Both the position numbers and the translations under genes were made by a program. A stretch of 64,000 bases of DNA, taken from the NCBI GenBank assembly GCA_020726505.1, contig JAHLEZ010000006.1, forward strand, positions 868,001 to 932,000, written 5' to 3'. Shown one piece after another: positions 44,417-56,564 of the stretch. The notes beneath the pieces were generated by a model, which did no database searches, was not told the DNA's origin, and worked only from the letters and a program-made list of their open reading frames with translations. Position 1 is the first letter of the stretch, and every line of letters starts with the position of its first letter. This stretch comes from Leptodontidium sp. MPI-SDFR-AT-0119 (lineage: Eukaryota > Ascomycota > Leotiomycetes > Helotiales > Leptodontidiaceae).

Positions 44417-46272
44417 TTAATGCTCCAATGTGCTCGCCAACCCCTTCCAGAACTCACACTTCTTCGCTTGCTCCTCAGGCATGTTCTCCATCCTTGTCGT
44501 ATTTGTCTCTAACAAAATTCTCCTCCCCTTTCCCATGCCAAACGTTTCCCACTCTGGTGCGCTCTCATGTCGGTGCGAGTTCGGGTCCAGGTCTCTCACA
44601 AAACTGATCCAATAGTGCATAAGAATTGGCACAATATTCTTATTGTAACTCAAATAGCTGCTATTCTCATCAATCGCACCAGTATTTCCGGCTCCGAATA
44701 TGGCTGGCGTTTCGGAGGTATGCGAAACACCGAGGCCAGCAGCTACGAGGTCGTCTTGTAAGACGTTGTATCGGTAGTTCCAGACGGAGGAGGGGGAGTT
44801 GTGAGCGGAAAATGCAAGTGACAAGTGGTGGCTAGGACATGAGAAGACTGCATCGCCGTACGCGGATGCTACTGATGGAAAATATGCTCCGTGTTGGGGA
44901 AGGGCTTCCATGAGAGGATATTGATCATTGATGGCTTCGGTGTCGGTGCCTGTCAGACGGGGAAAATTGTTTTGGAGAAAACTCCCAACTTCTTCTGGGG
45001 AAGTTGCGTCTGCTGCGAAGCCAGTTCCTTCATCTGTGTCATCTTTGTGGTATCAGTGCTGGAAACCAAAGCATGTTGAGAGGCACATACCGCCAATCAT
45101 AAGAGGAACTTTGAGGAACTTTCCCTCCTGGAACAACTTGTATGGATAGTCTTGAATGAAATCCCCATCAATAGTTGGAGTCCAAGGAAATATAGCTGCG
45201 GAATTCCGACTAGGGTATGGACTCGCAACATTGGCAGCTTGAAGTGTTGCCGTATCTTTTGATCTCAAGCAAGCTAACTGGTCTGTAGACCTTGCACAGC
45301 CTGTTGCGTTAACATACCTGTCAAATTGCCATTCCAGATCCGAGATTTTTGGTTGTGTCGGAAAGAATGGAGACTCGAGGATAACACCTCGCATCAAGCC
45401 ACCGTCACGTCCACCACTATTGAACAGTCAGTGGGTTCTCTAATTCGATATTGTATGACCTACTTCGTTGTGAGATGCAATGCCAAGGAGCCGGCACCAG
45501 CGGATACGCCATGGACCACAACTTTTTCAGGGTCACCACCAAACTGACCACAAATGTTAGCTAACAGAAAAGATATGGAGGACAAGCTTACTTGATGGAC
45601 ATGCTCTTGCACCCATTCCAAAGCCAATCTCTGATCGTGCAGTCCAACGTTCAAATCCCCATCTGCTTTTACTTTCTCGCTGGCTAAGAAACCCCACGAA
45701 GAGACGCGATAGTTGAAATTGACAAACAATATTTGATGATTGGAGGCAGCCACAACTGTGGATCCGTTGTAATTGGCATTGGAATTGCCCTTGTAGCCCC
45801 CACCTTGGATGTAGACCCAAACCGGAAGTTTTGACTCTGGAGCCGCTGACGTGGGCTTCCAAACATTGATGAAAAGACAATCTTCCGCATGAGTTGCTGT
45901 TGGAAACTCTGCATCACTTGAGAGACATATGGGTTGAAACTTGTATCGTTGTCAGCGACTCCGTCAAGATTGAGATTGAGATTAGCCACTGACCGCTGTT
46001 GCATCTTGGATCACACTCGTTTTCCATGGCTTCACCGGTTTTCTGAATCTCAAATCCCCAACTGGCGGAGCAGCATATCTTATTCCTAGGTATTGGTTGA
46101 CTCCCGATTCAAGTACTGTGCCCCGATACTGCGAGTATCCCAGATCAACAAGTGAGCGTGAACCGTACTCCTTGTTAATTGGCCAGACCACTACACCGAC
46201 GGCAGATAAAGCTATCACGATGGAAGTCGCCATGAACAATTTCTGGCGCATGTATTGGATTACATCCCACAT
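44417..46272 (-). CDS. Type-B carboxylesterase/lipase with N-terminal membrane anchor, 552 aa
   Basis: Five exons, complement(join(44417..45042,45091..45416,45464..45543,45592..45939,45994..46272)), all in phase with introns of 47-54 nt. The N terminus has one hydrophobic segment (FMATSIVIALSAVGVVVW), a signal or anchor. The alpha/beta-hydrolase core shows YLGIRYAAPPVGDLRF, EDCLFINVWKP, VWVYIQGGGYKGN (oxyanion hole), the nucleophile elbow HGVSAGAGS with its Ser, an acid residue in DDTDEGTGF, and a catalytic His in GVSHTSETPAIFG. All triad positions are present, so the enzyme should be active. The substrate is unknown; such esterases often sit in accessory or secondary-metabolite regions. It lies between copies 1 and 2 of the YETS family but on the other strand. 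Confidence 0.88.
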
Positions 46273-48666
46273 TTTGAATGAATTTTTTTCAGGAGATCCC
46301 ACTTCTATTGCGTATAAAGACTCCTAGAGGTTCAAAACAGCTTCAGCAACTAGACTAGCATGGTTGGCGCTCCTCGGTGTAAAGTAGAGCGAGCTCATGA
46401 CTAATCACAAAGGGCTGAATTCCCGGGAAGCAAAGGAACACATGGTAATTACTAACACGGTAAAAACACTAAAGAAGCAGTAGGAGTCATGGGAACATTT
46501 TTGATGTTGATACTTCCACGACAGCTTCAGAAATTTCAGAATTAAAGTATGAGGAAATGAAGGAAAGGCGGCAAGAGCAGAACTGATAGAACAATGAACT
46601 TCCAACACAACATTCAATCATCCCAAGATACTTTTCAGAATTAGCCATGCAGATTTCGAATAATCCCATCGTGTTTTCATTTTGACTTCGTGGGATCGAT
46701 CCAGGACGATGAGGGTCAGTCCGCTCCTTGTTGCAGAGACCGGACCGGAAATTTGTTGGGAAGTCATGCATCCAAAATCCTTTGGTGAATAAGATCCTGG
46801 TGAAATAATATCCCCAAACACATGGCCTGCTTAAGAAAAGTAAACATGAAGATGCGATTGAGGATGTGAGGGAGGATTGCAAAACGCACAGCAATCTGAA
46901 ATGAGAGCCAAAGCGAGCAGAGTCAGCGTTTCACTTTACGTGCCTCGAACCACGGGTCCGTGGTCTACAGGCAGTTTAGCGAGACACTTTCAGGCTCTGA
47001 AAACCTCGACTTAACTTGATGATTACTAAGTAACGATGCAATCTCTCAACTTTTTTCTTCGTGTATATTATAAAGAAGAAGCGTATGAATTTTTTTTTTA
47101 AAACTAGCTTTTGAATTATATTTTCAAAAGAAATACTTCGATTTTGATTTGGCTGTGAAATGCCCTGTGGTGCACGAACCCATGATCCTGGGCTTCAGGC
47201 CTGAGATGACATCTTCAACCTTCATGACACATCCAACCCCCAAGCCCAATAAACGCATGGAGACAGCAGCTGCACCATTTCCTCTCTGCAAGTAGTATCT
47301 ACTATGGCGATTTCTGATTCTGTCGGATTGGAAATCCTCACGTCGTTCTACGCATACGTGTTCAATTCAGCAAGTTCAGGGCATTCGGGGGCAGACTCGG
47401 CGGCAGATTCAACAAACGCGGCCATTGTAGCCGTGGCATCCCGAAATACAGTCTGATGACTTCTAACTTTTCACGCCTCCCGTGCGAGATGATGTGATGT
47501 GATGGTTGCCTCGATGATGCGGCCATCCAGAAGCTGGAATTGAGCTGTTTTCGCAAGGCAACCTTCACCCCACGCGAAAGGGCACTGGCTGTGGCACTGG
47601 GCAGCCACAAGTTGCCTTGTTCACGAAACAAAACTCAACACACTTGGTATTTTAAGGGCGCATTGCTGGAGGGGTGTGGTTTATTGGGCGTTGATTCGTC
47701 TGGTGGCTTTTTGTGCCCTAGTTAGCAGGTCGTTGACCACGGAGTCAGAGTCCCCTGCGAGTGGCACCCATTGTTTTGATTTTGTTCGGCTTTGACTTAG
47801 AGAATCCGCTTCTTCTACGCTGCGCAAGTGTTCAAGTGAATGTTTGAGATCTAATTACCTTTTTCGGGGTAGAAAGGAATGAGTGCGTGGGAATGGCAGC
47901 TGAAGTCCATTGCTATTCAGGTATGAATAGAGGAGCTACCTTCACAAAGGCAGCTTAGTTTTAGTTACCAGAATACTTGTGAAAACAAGTTAGGTCGACT
48001 GTTACCCTCACGGACGCAATGCATCGAAAGATGAGGGGGGAGTGCGAGGTCCTGGATTTTCCCCAGGGCAGATAGCTTGCCAAAATGCGAACCATGGCCC
48101 CACTCTTGTTTATCCACGCTAAAGATGACCCTGATACTCGGGCTTGCTGTCACGCGAGTCTCTTACTGGGTAATTATGGGTTTAAAATCGGAGGGGAATC
48201 GTATTCCAGCCTTCAAAATGGGTCGCCCTGAAGGGCGAATCATGCCAAGGACTTGCCTTGCTTAACCGAGCACTACCTCTATACAAGATTAGAGGCTAAG
48301 AAAAAGCCTCGTGCCTCCGTTACGTAGAAAAGCCCAAGAATTCGAATAACGGCAGCTGAAATTTACCGTGGTTCGTGGTTTGCAACCGCTGGCGACCTAT
48401 TGCCTTGTCTCAATTGGGACTCTTGCGTATGATTTCGGAGTTATGCATAAATTCTGCCATCATATCACAGGGCGATATTTCTTCATATAAAATGCTGGCC
48501 CTCCTTCCTCGCTTTTGGCAATTGCTCTTAGTATCCACTATCAGGTTGAGCCATTACCCAGTTTCAAAATCCTTGATGACTTGTCCTAGGCAAACTTTGC
48601 TTTCAAATTTCCGATTCATATACATCAATCTTGTTCTAGAAGCGCAGTGCTCTGCCATTCCTCAAC
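46273..48666. other. Intergenic, no supported gene
   Basis: This 2.4 kb includes the esterase upstream region and the presumed promoter of copy 2 of the small-protein family. A minus-strand open frame at 46487-46894 and others at 47362-47725 lack any family signal. Poly-T/A stretches lie near 47090-47130. Confidence 0.45.
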
Positions 48667-49220
48667 ATGTCTGTCAAAGAGTCACGGAAACACATGGGCG
48701 AGGGGAACTTTGAGAAATCGTAAGTTCTGCTGGCAGATCTATCTTACTATAGACTCGCTAATCCTTTTCAAGCTCCGGAATCCTTCAATCGACGGCATGC
48801 TCCTCACGCTACTCTCCTTCTCGAAAATACGAAGGCATTCCTCACGGAAATGGCCGGGACTTCGGCTGCTGCAAACCAACACTCAAAGCTCAACCGGCTG
48901 GAGAAGGGCTCTCCCCCAGTGATGACGAAACCCCCGTCATTTTTTCAACTGGTCCTGCAGACCCGCAACGAGCATTCTATCAACATATGGAAACCTGTCA
49001 ACCAAGTCTGCTAGATATCACAAGCCAGCACAGGAAATACGAACAAGTCTCAAGACAAGTTTTGGCTACACTGGACCACGATACACCCAGACAATCCAAA
49101 GGCCAGAAGTCGGGCTTTCAGCTCGAGCAATGGGCGCATGAGATATGCCATGGCAAGATGACTCTCGCTGAGAAACTTGAGAAGTCCAACTGGGAGATTC
49201 AGAGATTTGAGAGACTGTGA
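48667..49220 (+). CDS. YETS/AERLEK-motif small protein, copy 2, 166 aa
   Basis: Exons 48667..48719 and 48773..49220, phase-2 intron of 53 nt with GTAAGT donor and a GCTAAT branch site. The start is MSVKESRKHMGEGNFEKS, the middle is polar (LSPSDDETPVIFSTG, DITSQHRKYEQVSRQ), and the end has FQLEQWAHEICHGKMTLAEK, then LEKSNWEIQRFERL. The ending matches copy 1 at ten or more aligned positions, including the final ERL, although the middles do not align by eye. There is no signal peptide. The product is unknown; it is called a gene because the splice, the frame and the family motif agree. Confidence 0.6.
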
Positions 49221-50860
49221 TGTGGTGAGTGACACCCAATCACTACTGCATGCCTCATTGATCTAACACTCCGCCCTAGTTTCGATGTACTGAAAATCCT
49301 TGGTGGCTGGTAAAAGCTTTTGCATGGCGTTCAAAATGTGAGGACGGGATTTTGCTTCTTTCCGCATTGTATTGGCGATGCCAACTAGGAAGAATATATG
49401 CGACGTGTTCTACTTCTTCGTTTTTGATAGGCCTGTTCAATCTAATCTTGAAGATTGTTGGTAAGGCTGCCAGATCTTCAATATCTAGCCGACCAGATGT
49501 GACGTTTTGCAATCGAGTCAGGTCGTAGGGTCGCGATAGTTTCTGCCAAGTCCTGCATCCTGCAAGGCAAGTGCCAATTGTGGAAGGGCGAAGTGCGAAC
49601 AAGATGCTTCAGCGTTCAATTTAGCTGGATGGACAGCTTACGTGGCTTGTGTTTTGTTTATGGGCGATCAATTTCTGGGTGTTCAAAAGATGGTGCCGCC
49701 AGATTGGCTGGCTTCTTTTGCACTTATAGTACATGGTTGTTCCAATTGCTTCCATCATTCGCCAGTTAGTACAGTACATGCAATGCACATCAAGGAAGGC
49801 TGTCTGTCTACTAAGCGGTGAGCAAGCACTTGTAAAAAACCGCCGACTTCCTACAAAGACAAATGACTAAAAGTCAAGTTTCGAGTTTCAAGTCCCAAGG
49901 AACAACTGCAGCTTTCGCCATCTATTGGGTGTAAGGCTCGGCCTTTTCCCGCGTCTCATTTCGCGATTGAGGGGGGAGTACGCCCGGTTCAAGTGCAAGT
50001 GCATGAATTTCCAAAGAGCTGACGCGCGCCTGAGCACGATGTACGCGGCAAAAGCGGCAGAGATGCAGCGCTTATGTGTGATGTGATAGTTTTAATGGTC
50101 TGATCTGCGCTTCTCCTACGGCGTGGAGCGGCACGGGTGGTTGCCTAGAGTTTCGGGCCTTGCTGATCCAAGCTGAGAGGTGGTACATAACCGAAGACCA
50201 CTAGGAGCAAACCTCCTAGGTAGCTCAGTAACACTAAATTTTCTAAACAACTTTGCGAGAGTTCGCAGTGCCCGATTTACTGTACGCCTTTAAATTAACT
50301 AGTGACAGCCTTTCACATCCTAAGACATGCATGGAGGAATCTATATCTCTGGGCTGCAGCTTGTTCCGAGCATTTTAACCTCTCAATGAAGCTTGCGTGT
50401 GTAGTTCTCCATGCTCCCAACATGAGGACAGTGCCATCACTGTTAGATCCGCGTCCCGGATCCAAACAGCAGGCTGTAGATTTCCCTTACCTGACTAAGA
50501 AGGCACATCACTTGCAAGGAAGTGAACGCGAAGCATGCAGGAAGCTTGAAAACTGCACTTCGCCCTATTGGCGTCACTTTATTGCCAAACGATTATTTGT
50601 TACGATATCCCCCGCCGTTTTGTGGCTTAGGCCAAGGCCAGCCCATTCGTCTTTCCAACTCTCATATATTTGCGAACTGAGGCCCAACAGCCCGTCATTC
50701 CTTGAGCGTACAATTTGCTTGAACTTCTATTCATACAAAGCTCGACATACCCACGGCTTGTTGAGGGTAGCTTAAAGTAATCTGCAGAATCAAAACCACT
50801 TCTCTCTGGATATTCCTGGCAATCACGATCACCTCGACTCAATCCTTCTCATCAATTGTC
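49221..50860. other. Intergenic, no supported gene
   Basis: This 1.6 kb lies between copies 2 and 3 of the small-protein family. Open frames at 49276-49602 (-) and 50302-50775 (+) show no family signal. No flanking repeat was found by eye. Confidence 0.4.
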
Positions 50861-51440
50861 ATGGCTGAAGCAGACAAGAGAAATAATGTTCTCTCTAATT
50901 CTGAACAGTAGGTATCTGATATCTCTTTAGATCCCCTCTGCACATACCATAGCTTTCAATTTACTGACAGCTACTACCTTCAGGACCCGAAAAGCCCACA
51001 CCAGGCACCTTCCTCTCAACACATTCAAACAGCATGGCCCACCTACTGGAGACACTTCTCATGCCACAAAAGCGAAGATCGGCCCACCTACTCCGCTTAA
51101 ATCTGTCAGCGACGACTGCGAAGCTCATAGCCACAACGGCAACACCGCTGGAGCGCGGAGCACTAAGAAGAGCTCCACAAAGGTTCCAATAGCCGAGAAC
51201 GTAGCCGGGCTAGGCAGTCCACTCTTCGAAGAACCCATAATCGTGTATGGCTCGGCAAACCATACCAAATTCGAATGGCATGAAGAGGACAACAACGCAT
51301 ACGGAGACGAGAATGACTGTAATAGTCCTGTTAGTCCGTATGAAGAGGCACCTCAACTTCAAGCTTGGATATATGAAACTTCAAACACTAATTTGACATT
51401 CGGAGAGAGGCTTCAGAAGGGCTATTGGAGAAATTACTGA
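50861..51440 (+). CDS. YETS/AERLEK-motif small protein, copy 3, 167 aa
   Basis: Exons 50861..50907 and 50984..51440, phase-2 intron of 76 nt. The start is MAEADKRNNVLSNSEQ. The middle is polar with KKSSTKVPIAENVAGLGSP and an acidic patch (EWHEEDNNAYGDENDCNSP). The end is PQLQAWIYETSNTNLTFGER, then LQKGYWRNY and stop, so it finishes about ten residues earlier than copies 1 and 2. There is no signal peptide or helix. An earlier AG (50969-50970) would give the wrong frame, which supports the acceptor at 50983. Unknown function. Confidence 0.6.
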
Positions 51441-52449
51441 GTAGCCAAGGGCTCGGGTAGGTAAGTTCACGGCTGTGCTTCCACATAAGTTGATGCTGAC
51501 TTTTAGCGAACAGAAGCTGGAAATTGAGTAGCTTGGGATTGAGTTAATATAAGTTGAGAGTCTCTCTGATCCAATGAGATAAGTCATTTGGTCAACGCCA
51601 TAATACAGCCCATCAATCAAGGTGTTTGTTGCTCCCCCCTTTTCGGGCTCGCTTAATTGAAAACACTTGAACTTCCGTTACAAACACAGACATGAATGTG
51701 TAGCAATGTTGTCCACGGAACTGGCTTAGTTCTTCCTTGGAAATTCTTATATCCACTCTGTCTATTGTCGCGTTTACTGTAGCTCAAAGCTCAAATTGAT
51801 ATAAATCATGTGACTGTGCAAAGGAAGAGTCTGCAAACTGTGACTTTGTCCAATCGATGTATTTGGCCCAAATCTATTCACCATTTTCATCTGCCATGCC
51901 CACTCTGAAGGCATCTCTGTTCTCTCAGTCTATCAAGGTCATGTGGGACCTGCAGATTCCCACGCTGACTAAGGAACACAAACTAATCTTCGGTTTATGC
52001 ACCATCTTCTCCACCACTCGTCATTCCCGAACACCAACTGGGTCTCAAGGTTTCAACGGCGACCAGTAATCGAGAAGCGGGGATATTTTTACCTGTTTAA
52101 TCATGGCGTCCCCATTAAATATGGCAACTGAGCACACGACCAGGGCTAAGTGGGCTTCAGTCTAACTAGACGACCTCGACGACATGTCAAACAAAAGGAC
52201 GCTTACACGTAACAGGATCGCGATTCCCACCCCTTGGACGTTCTTTTCATATGGAGAGATGGTGGCCATTGAGTGATCTCAATAAATTGACTCCGCTACT
52301 TTGCAGTAGATGCCGACGAAGGTGGGCTTGGATTTGCCGCATGGAGATAATGGTCCCAATTTGATCGCTGGAGTTTAGTATAAAGGTAAGGCAAATGCCT
52401 CCATTTTTGAAAAGAGGGTTTTTATTTGAACTTCTACGATTCGTGCAAG
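51441..52449. other. Intergenic, no supported gene
   Basis: This is upstream region of the 2OG oxygenase. A plus-strand open frame at 51857-52069 with an ATG start is the only one worth noting; it has no recognisable domain. Confidence 0.4.
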
Positions 52450-53518
52450 ATGTCTACCTCTTTCTCATCCCTTCCAATAGTCTCCCTTGCTGCGCTTTCC
52501 TCGTCTTGCTCTCAGCCGGAAGACCTGGAAACTCTTGTATCACGTTTGAATGAGGTCTTCTCTACTACTGGCTTTGCATATCTCACAGATCTCCCATTAA
52601 CCTATACCCACGACGATGTTTTCGGAGTCTGTAATGAATTTTTTGGTCCCAATGCCTTGTCTATGGACGAGAAGATGAAGCTTGCGAAGAAAACCTTCGT
52701 ACCAACAAACAAGAACACTTATCGAGGGTACGTCCATATCATACCTCCTAAACTGATTATCAACTGATTTTCAAAGATACTTCCCGCCACAAGAAGGAGA
52801 TGATAACCTCAAAGAAGGATTCGAACTAGGCACACCCTCCAGCCGACCCAGCACATCGGCCCTCGTGAGTCCGAAATTTGACCTTACAGAACCCAATGTT
52901 TTCCCAGCTTCCCATGCAAGGTTCCAAGCTCGATGCGAGACATTGCACAATGAGCTCCAAAGTCTTTCATCCCGGCTTCTCTCCCTGTTAGCCGTCGCTC
53001 TTGGCAAGCCCTCGTCATTCTTCGATCACTACCTCAAAGACTCGCTGAGCACCCTCCGACTCCTCCATTACCCTCCAGTTCCAGCTTCTAGGCAACAAGA
53101 ATTAATCTGTACACCACACACAGACTCTGGTATTCTCACTTTGTTGCATCAAGACAAGACTGGCGGGCTGGAAGTCAGAAATAGCGAAGGAGAATGGATC
53201 CCAGCACCCTACGTGCCGGGTAGCATGGTCGTCAACATCGGCGATTTGATGGCGAAGGTCAGTGGTGGTAGGTGGGTGGCAACATATCACCGAGTGCGGT
53301 CGATGAAGAAGGAAGGGACTGAGATGACGGGTCGATACTCGGTGCCGTTTTTCTTCGAGCCTGGCTTGCAATGCGTTGTGAAGAGTGTTGATGGTACTGA
53401 GGTGGTGTATGGGGAGCATTTGTTAGACAAGATGAAAGGGTGGGTGGAGTTTCAGGATGTTGTGGAGAATGCGCCTGAGAGCATCGTTCCTGAAAGAGTT
53501 GCCGTTGAAACCTTTTGA
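52450..53518 (+). CDS. 2-oxoglutarate/Fe(II)-dependent oxygenase (IPNS-like), 339 aa
   Basis: Two exons, 52450..52727 and 52777..53518, phase-2 join rebuilding YRGYFPPQEGDDNLKEGFEL. The N-terminal DIOX_N region (SLPIVSLAAL, LNEVFSTTGFAYLTD) is followed by the jelly-roll core. The metal site is HTDSGILTLL (His and Asp of HxD), and the distal His is in ATYHRVR. The 2-oxoglutarate-binding Arg-x-Ser appears as GRYSVPFFFEP. All ligands are present, so activity is likely. The family includes isopenicillin N synthase-like, gibberellin and fungal secondary-metabolite oxidases; the substrate cannot be predicted. A frame extension eight codons upstream (52426) is not needed. It lies between copies 3 and 5 of the YETS family. 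Confidence 0.9.
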
Positions 53519-54626
53519 TTTTTGAAGGTCTGCGTCGTCGGCGCCTCTGGCTTCACAACAAATTTGAATTTTCACCATACATGGAATCTTGAACCGAATT
53601 CATACGGTTATTGAACACATTTTAACCTGCTGTTTGAATTCGGTAAAGCACATGATACAATTGTTTAATGCCCGGCATGTTACTGGCATTCGATTCGTTG
53701 CACTAGGATAGTCTGGGCAAATTTACCTGGAAGCTCTGGAGCTCACTCTTGCCCACCACATAATACGAGATTATGAAATGATTAGATACAGGAGTTTAAT
53801 ATGTAATAAAGACTGGAAGATTTGTTCCAATCTAGCTCACTTTCATATTTGTTGCTATCTAGGCGACGTTAAGCCGAGATGCGTGAATATCAACAGCTAT
53901 CTCGATTCCCGGGCCAGCCAAGTTTGCGATCCACTCTGCTATGCCATTCATATAACCAAATAAGCAATTTCCAGCAAGAATCAGCAAGTCAAACTACGGC
54001 ACAGTGGATTTAAGGAACCAACATCCTTGCCCGAAAAGCGACTAACAACCGGAGGACGAGTGGTAATTAGTTACATACTCCCAAAAGAGGTTGGCTGAGG
54101 ATAAACAAGGTTTCGCCCTTGTACTAAGCATCTGTCTACTACCTGTTCCGGGTGGGCAGATGTGAATGTTTTGTCGATCTCCCCCTCTTTTCCCTTTTTT
54201 TTGTTGTTGTAATTTTTGGGTTTTTGTTTTGTTGCAATATTTTTGTTAAGCGAAGCGAGTTCCCGAGATCAACCCCGAGCCTCATTTCATGCGCATGGAG
54301 CGAGGGCTTATAGGCAGCTGTACTAGTTGCGCATATCAAGTCTATCATACGTAGCTCTGGTGGACACCATGCTTTTGATGTGCTTCATATGTTTCTGGGC
54401 TTGAGAGAACGTCGAATTCGCCTCGAAGATGAGCATATGAAATTCCTGGCCACGAGTCTACACCTTTCATTGATTGTAGCCTCTCTGAACCAGAAAAAAA
54501 CAAATTAAATCATCTTATTCATACTCCAGCCCATACTTTGTGTTGCCCGGGAACACGAATGGTAAGTCTCGGTGCGTGGTGGCTTCCGATGTGCCTCGCT
54601 TCCCATATATCTAGACATTTTAATTT
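53519..54626. other. Intergenic, no gene seen
   Basis: This is 1.1 kb with a T-rich tract near 54190-54250. No supported frame. Confidence 0.4.
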
Positions 54627-55370
54627 TTGAGAACTACTAGGTTGAGGACACCAGTCGATACCAAGGTATCATCTATCGAGGAACTTTTATCCCATCCGGG
54701 ACCAGCAGTTGATTACTACAAGTTCTGCATGCCTTGGTGTAGTCCAAGACTTTACCCCTTTCTTATGCAGGACGGATGGCTCCTTGACCGAAACGACATC
54801 AAGAGCCGAGGTTTGTGTAAGCTTCTTTGAAGAATACGCTGGTCCGAGCCGCTCTCTCATATGTGAATGTTACGCTGTCAGCGTAGCCTGATTGTTAGGA
54901 CATCTTGTTTGGTCCTCGTCTACCGCCAAGACCAGAGGCTGGGTAATGAAAGATTTCTGGCTTGCTGCCAACCTTTAACCTCCGATTTAACAAGGGGCGA
55001 GTCGGCAATTTTTGGAAAATCATGACAAAAATCCCAAAGGAAAAAGAAATCTTGTTCTGGAAGGACCCCGAGCCGTACACCCTGCTTGCTGCCGCAGAGA
55101 TGTGTTTCAGGGGCACGATCACCGACGTGGTGAAAAGCCACCCGATGTCAGAAGTCTTGGCTCTCTTGCATCAGCAGTAACACAAATGTCGATGTATGAG
55201 AGGGCCGTTTTCGAGCAGCTCGGCTTGCCTCTGTTAAAGAGGCTACAGAATTCGTCTTGTACTTACTTTATACCAAGCAAGAGGATAGAAAAACTTCGAA
55301 TATTTCAGAGAAAACCATCGACGCCTGAAGTCAATAGTTTAAAGGTTAGCATTGTAACCGGATAGTCAAG
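54627..55370 (+). pseudogene. Degraded coding relic of unknown type
   Basis: Three stretches on the plus strand look coding but lie in different frames. The first is 54627-54830, with VSSIEELLSHPGPAVDYYKF. The second is about 54962-55180, with PKEKEILFWKDPEPYTLLAA, then TDVVKSHPMSEVLALLHQ. The third is about 55170-55365, with MSMYERAVFEQLGLPLLKRL. One added base near 55174-55182 would fuse the last two. The first is separated by stops that no good intron removes. I do not recognise the protein. It is called a relic because composition and predicted helices are protein-like while no complete gene can be built. Confidence 0.3.
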
Positions 55371-55801
55371 TGCGTATTCCACCTACATTGTCGTAATGGG
55401 AACCTTTGTGTACTGTGAAGTATTATGCGCTAAACCATAGCGCCATTTGGCTTATGCGAGTCAATACGGTACCGGTGCTGTGGGCTTGGTCCCATGCCTT
55501 TGGGCCGTCTGTGCGTGCTTCTTTGGCGGGGATCCTCTCCAATGAGGGTTGACCACCCAGCTGTCCTTCTGAAATTTGCCTATTACTACCGTAAGCAACC
55601 AAACTGAGGGAGACCACAAAGAAGCAAAAGCGAAAATTAAATGGCTTCTGTCTGCCTCGTAAGGCAATTCTAGGACTTGACCAAGTTATGTGAAGATGCC
55701 GAGGTTGGGACAAGTACCTCCCTCATTGAGAAATTCAGACTGATTGCATTCTTGAAGACATGAGTTTCGTTGGAAGACATTGCTCGGCTAGATCTGTTTA
55801 C

Positions 55802-56041
55802 CTTGCTGTTGGCTGTGATGATGCTGGTTCTGTCCTTCAGAATCGTTCCTACGGGTTTCCAGACATGGCGCAGAATAGTGGGAGCCGTCGTTGGCTGAGA
55901 TACTGGTGGCAGTTGTGCCAGGAGGAGATTGTCTGAAGTTAAGTAAGTACTTGTTTTGTACAAACAGATATCTTTATCTCACTGGTTATTTGCTTCCACA
56001 GGAAACATTTTGCACTTTGAGCATTGCTCCTCTTCGGCCAT
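55802..56041 (-). CDS. Candidate small gene, 5' part only (MAEEEQCSKCK...)
   Basis: Exon 1 at 55983..56041 encodes MAEEEQCSKCKMFPVEANNQ, and a phase-2 intron of 50 nt (GTGAGA donor, TTAAC branch, TTCAG acceptor) leads to exon 2 at 55802..55932, encoding a polar stretch with ETRRNDSEGQNQHHHSQQQ. A further donor GTAAAC follows, but I could not find a convincing third exon. Continuation in the minus-strand frame at 55423-55713 is possible but looks random after about ten residues. The short first exon and phase-2 intron mirror the YETS family's plan, but the family motif is not seen. Function unknown. Confidence 0.3.
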
Positions 56042-56407
56042 GGTTGAGTAAGTTGGTTCTGGCTTTGATTGCGTTAATAAATTCGAATGACCAGGTATGA
56101 AGTCTGGCAAGTGATGATGACGGGTAAAAAAATTCAATTTGAGATAGAAATGGAGAGTGGTGGAGGTTATAAACCTGATTGTTCTGTCAAACATTCCAAA
56201 ATGAACGATTGAGAAGGGCTGTTACTAGCCACTTCCAGATTCATCAAAACACAAAACAAACCAGAATATAACCAGACCAAAACCAGACTTCAATTACTGG
56301 TAACCAAGGGTTCCAGGCCAACAAGAGCAACAAAATACCAACCAAGAAAGACACATGTAAGTCACACATGAATATTGCCGAGCTTGAGACTGACGAGACA
56401 ATCAAAG

Positions 56408-56564
56408 CTTCACCGGTACCAAGAAACTTGATACCCAATTACAACGCTGGGTTTGCGAAAATTCGGACACCGAGCTTACCATTATGGATCGCTTCGAGAA
56501 GCAGAGATGGGAGAACAACAGCAAAAAGACTGGGCGTCAGAGCATGAGGAACAAGCCTAAGTAA
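56408..56564 (+). pseudogene. YETS/AERLEK-motif family, copy 5, C-terminal fragment
   Basis: The frame ending at TAA 56562-56564 reads TKKLDTQLQRWVCENSDTEL, then TIMDRFEKQRWENNSKKTGR and a short basic tail. It aligns with the family motif (QLQxW, E-S, T, ERLEK as DRFEK, W) but is the most diverged. Upstream, an open polar stretch (about 56234-56368) with a TTCCAG acceptor could be its middle, but it does not join in frame across the apparent GTAAGT intron. I could not identify a first exon. It is therefore treated as a decayed or incompletely modelled member. Confidence 0.4.

Noticed and set aside
46487..46894. 135-codon minus-strand open frame upstream of the esterase
   Set aside because: No domain, atypical composition, and it lies in promoter-like intergenic DNA.
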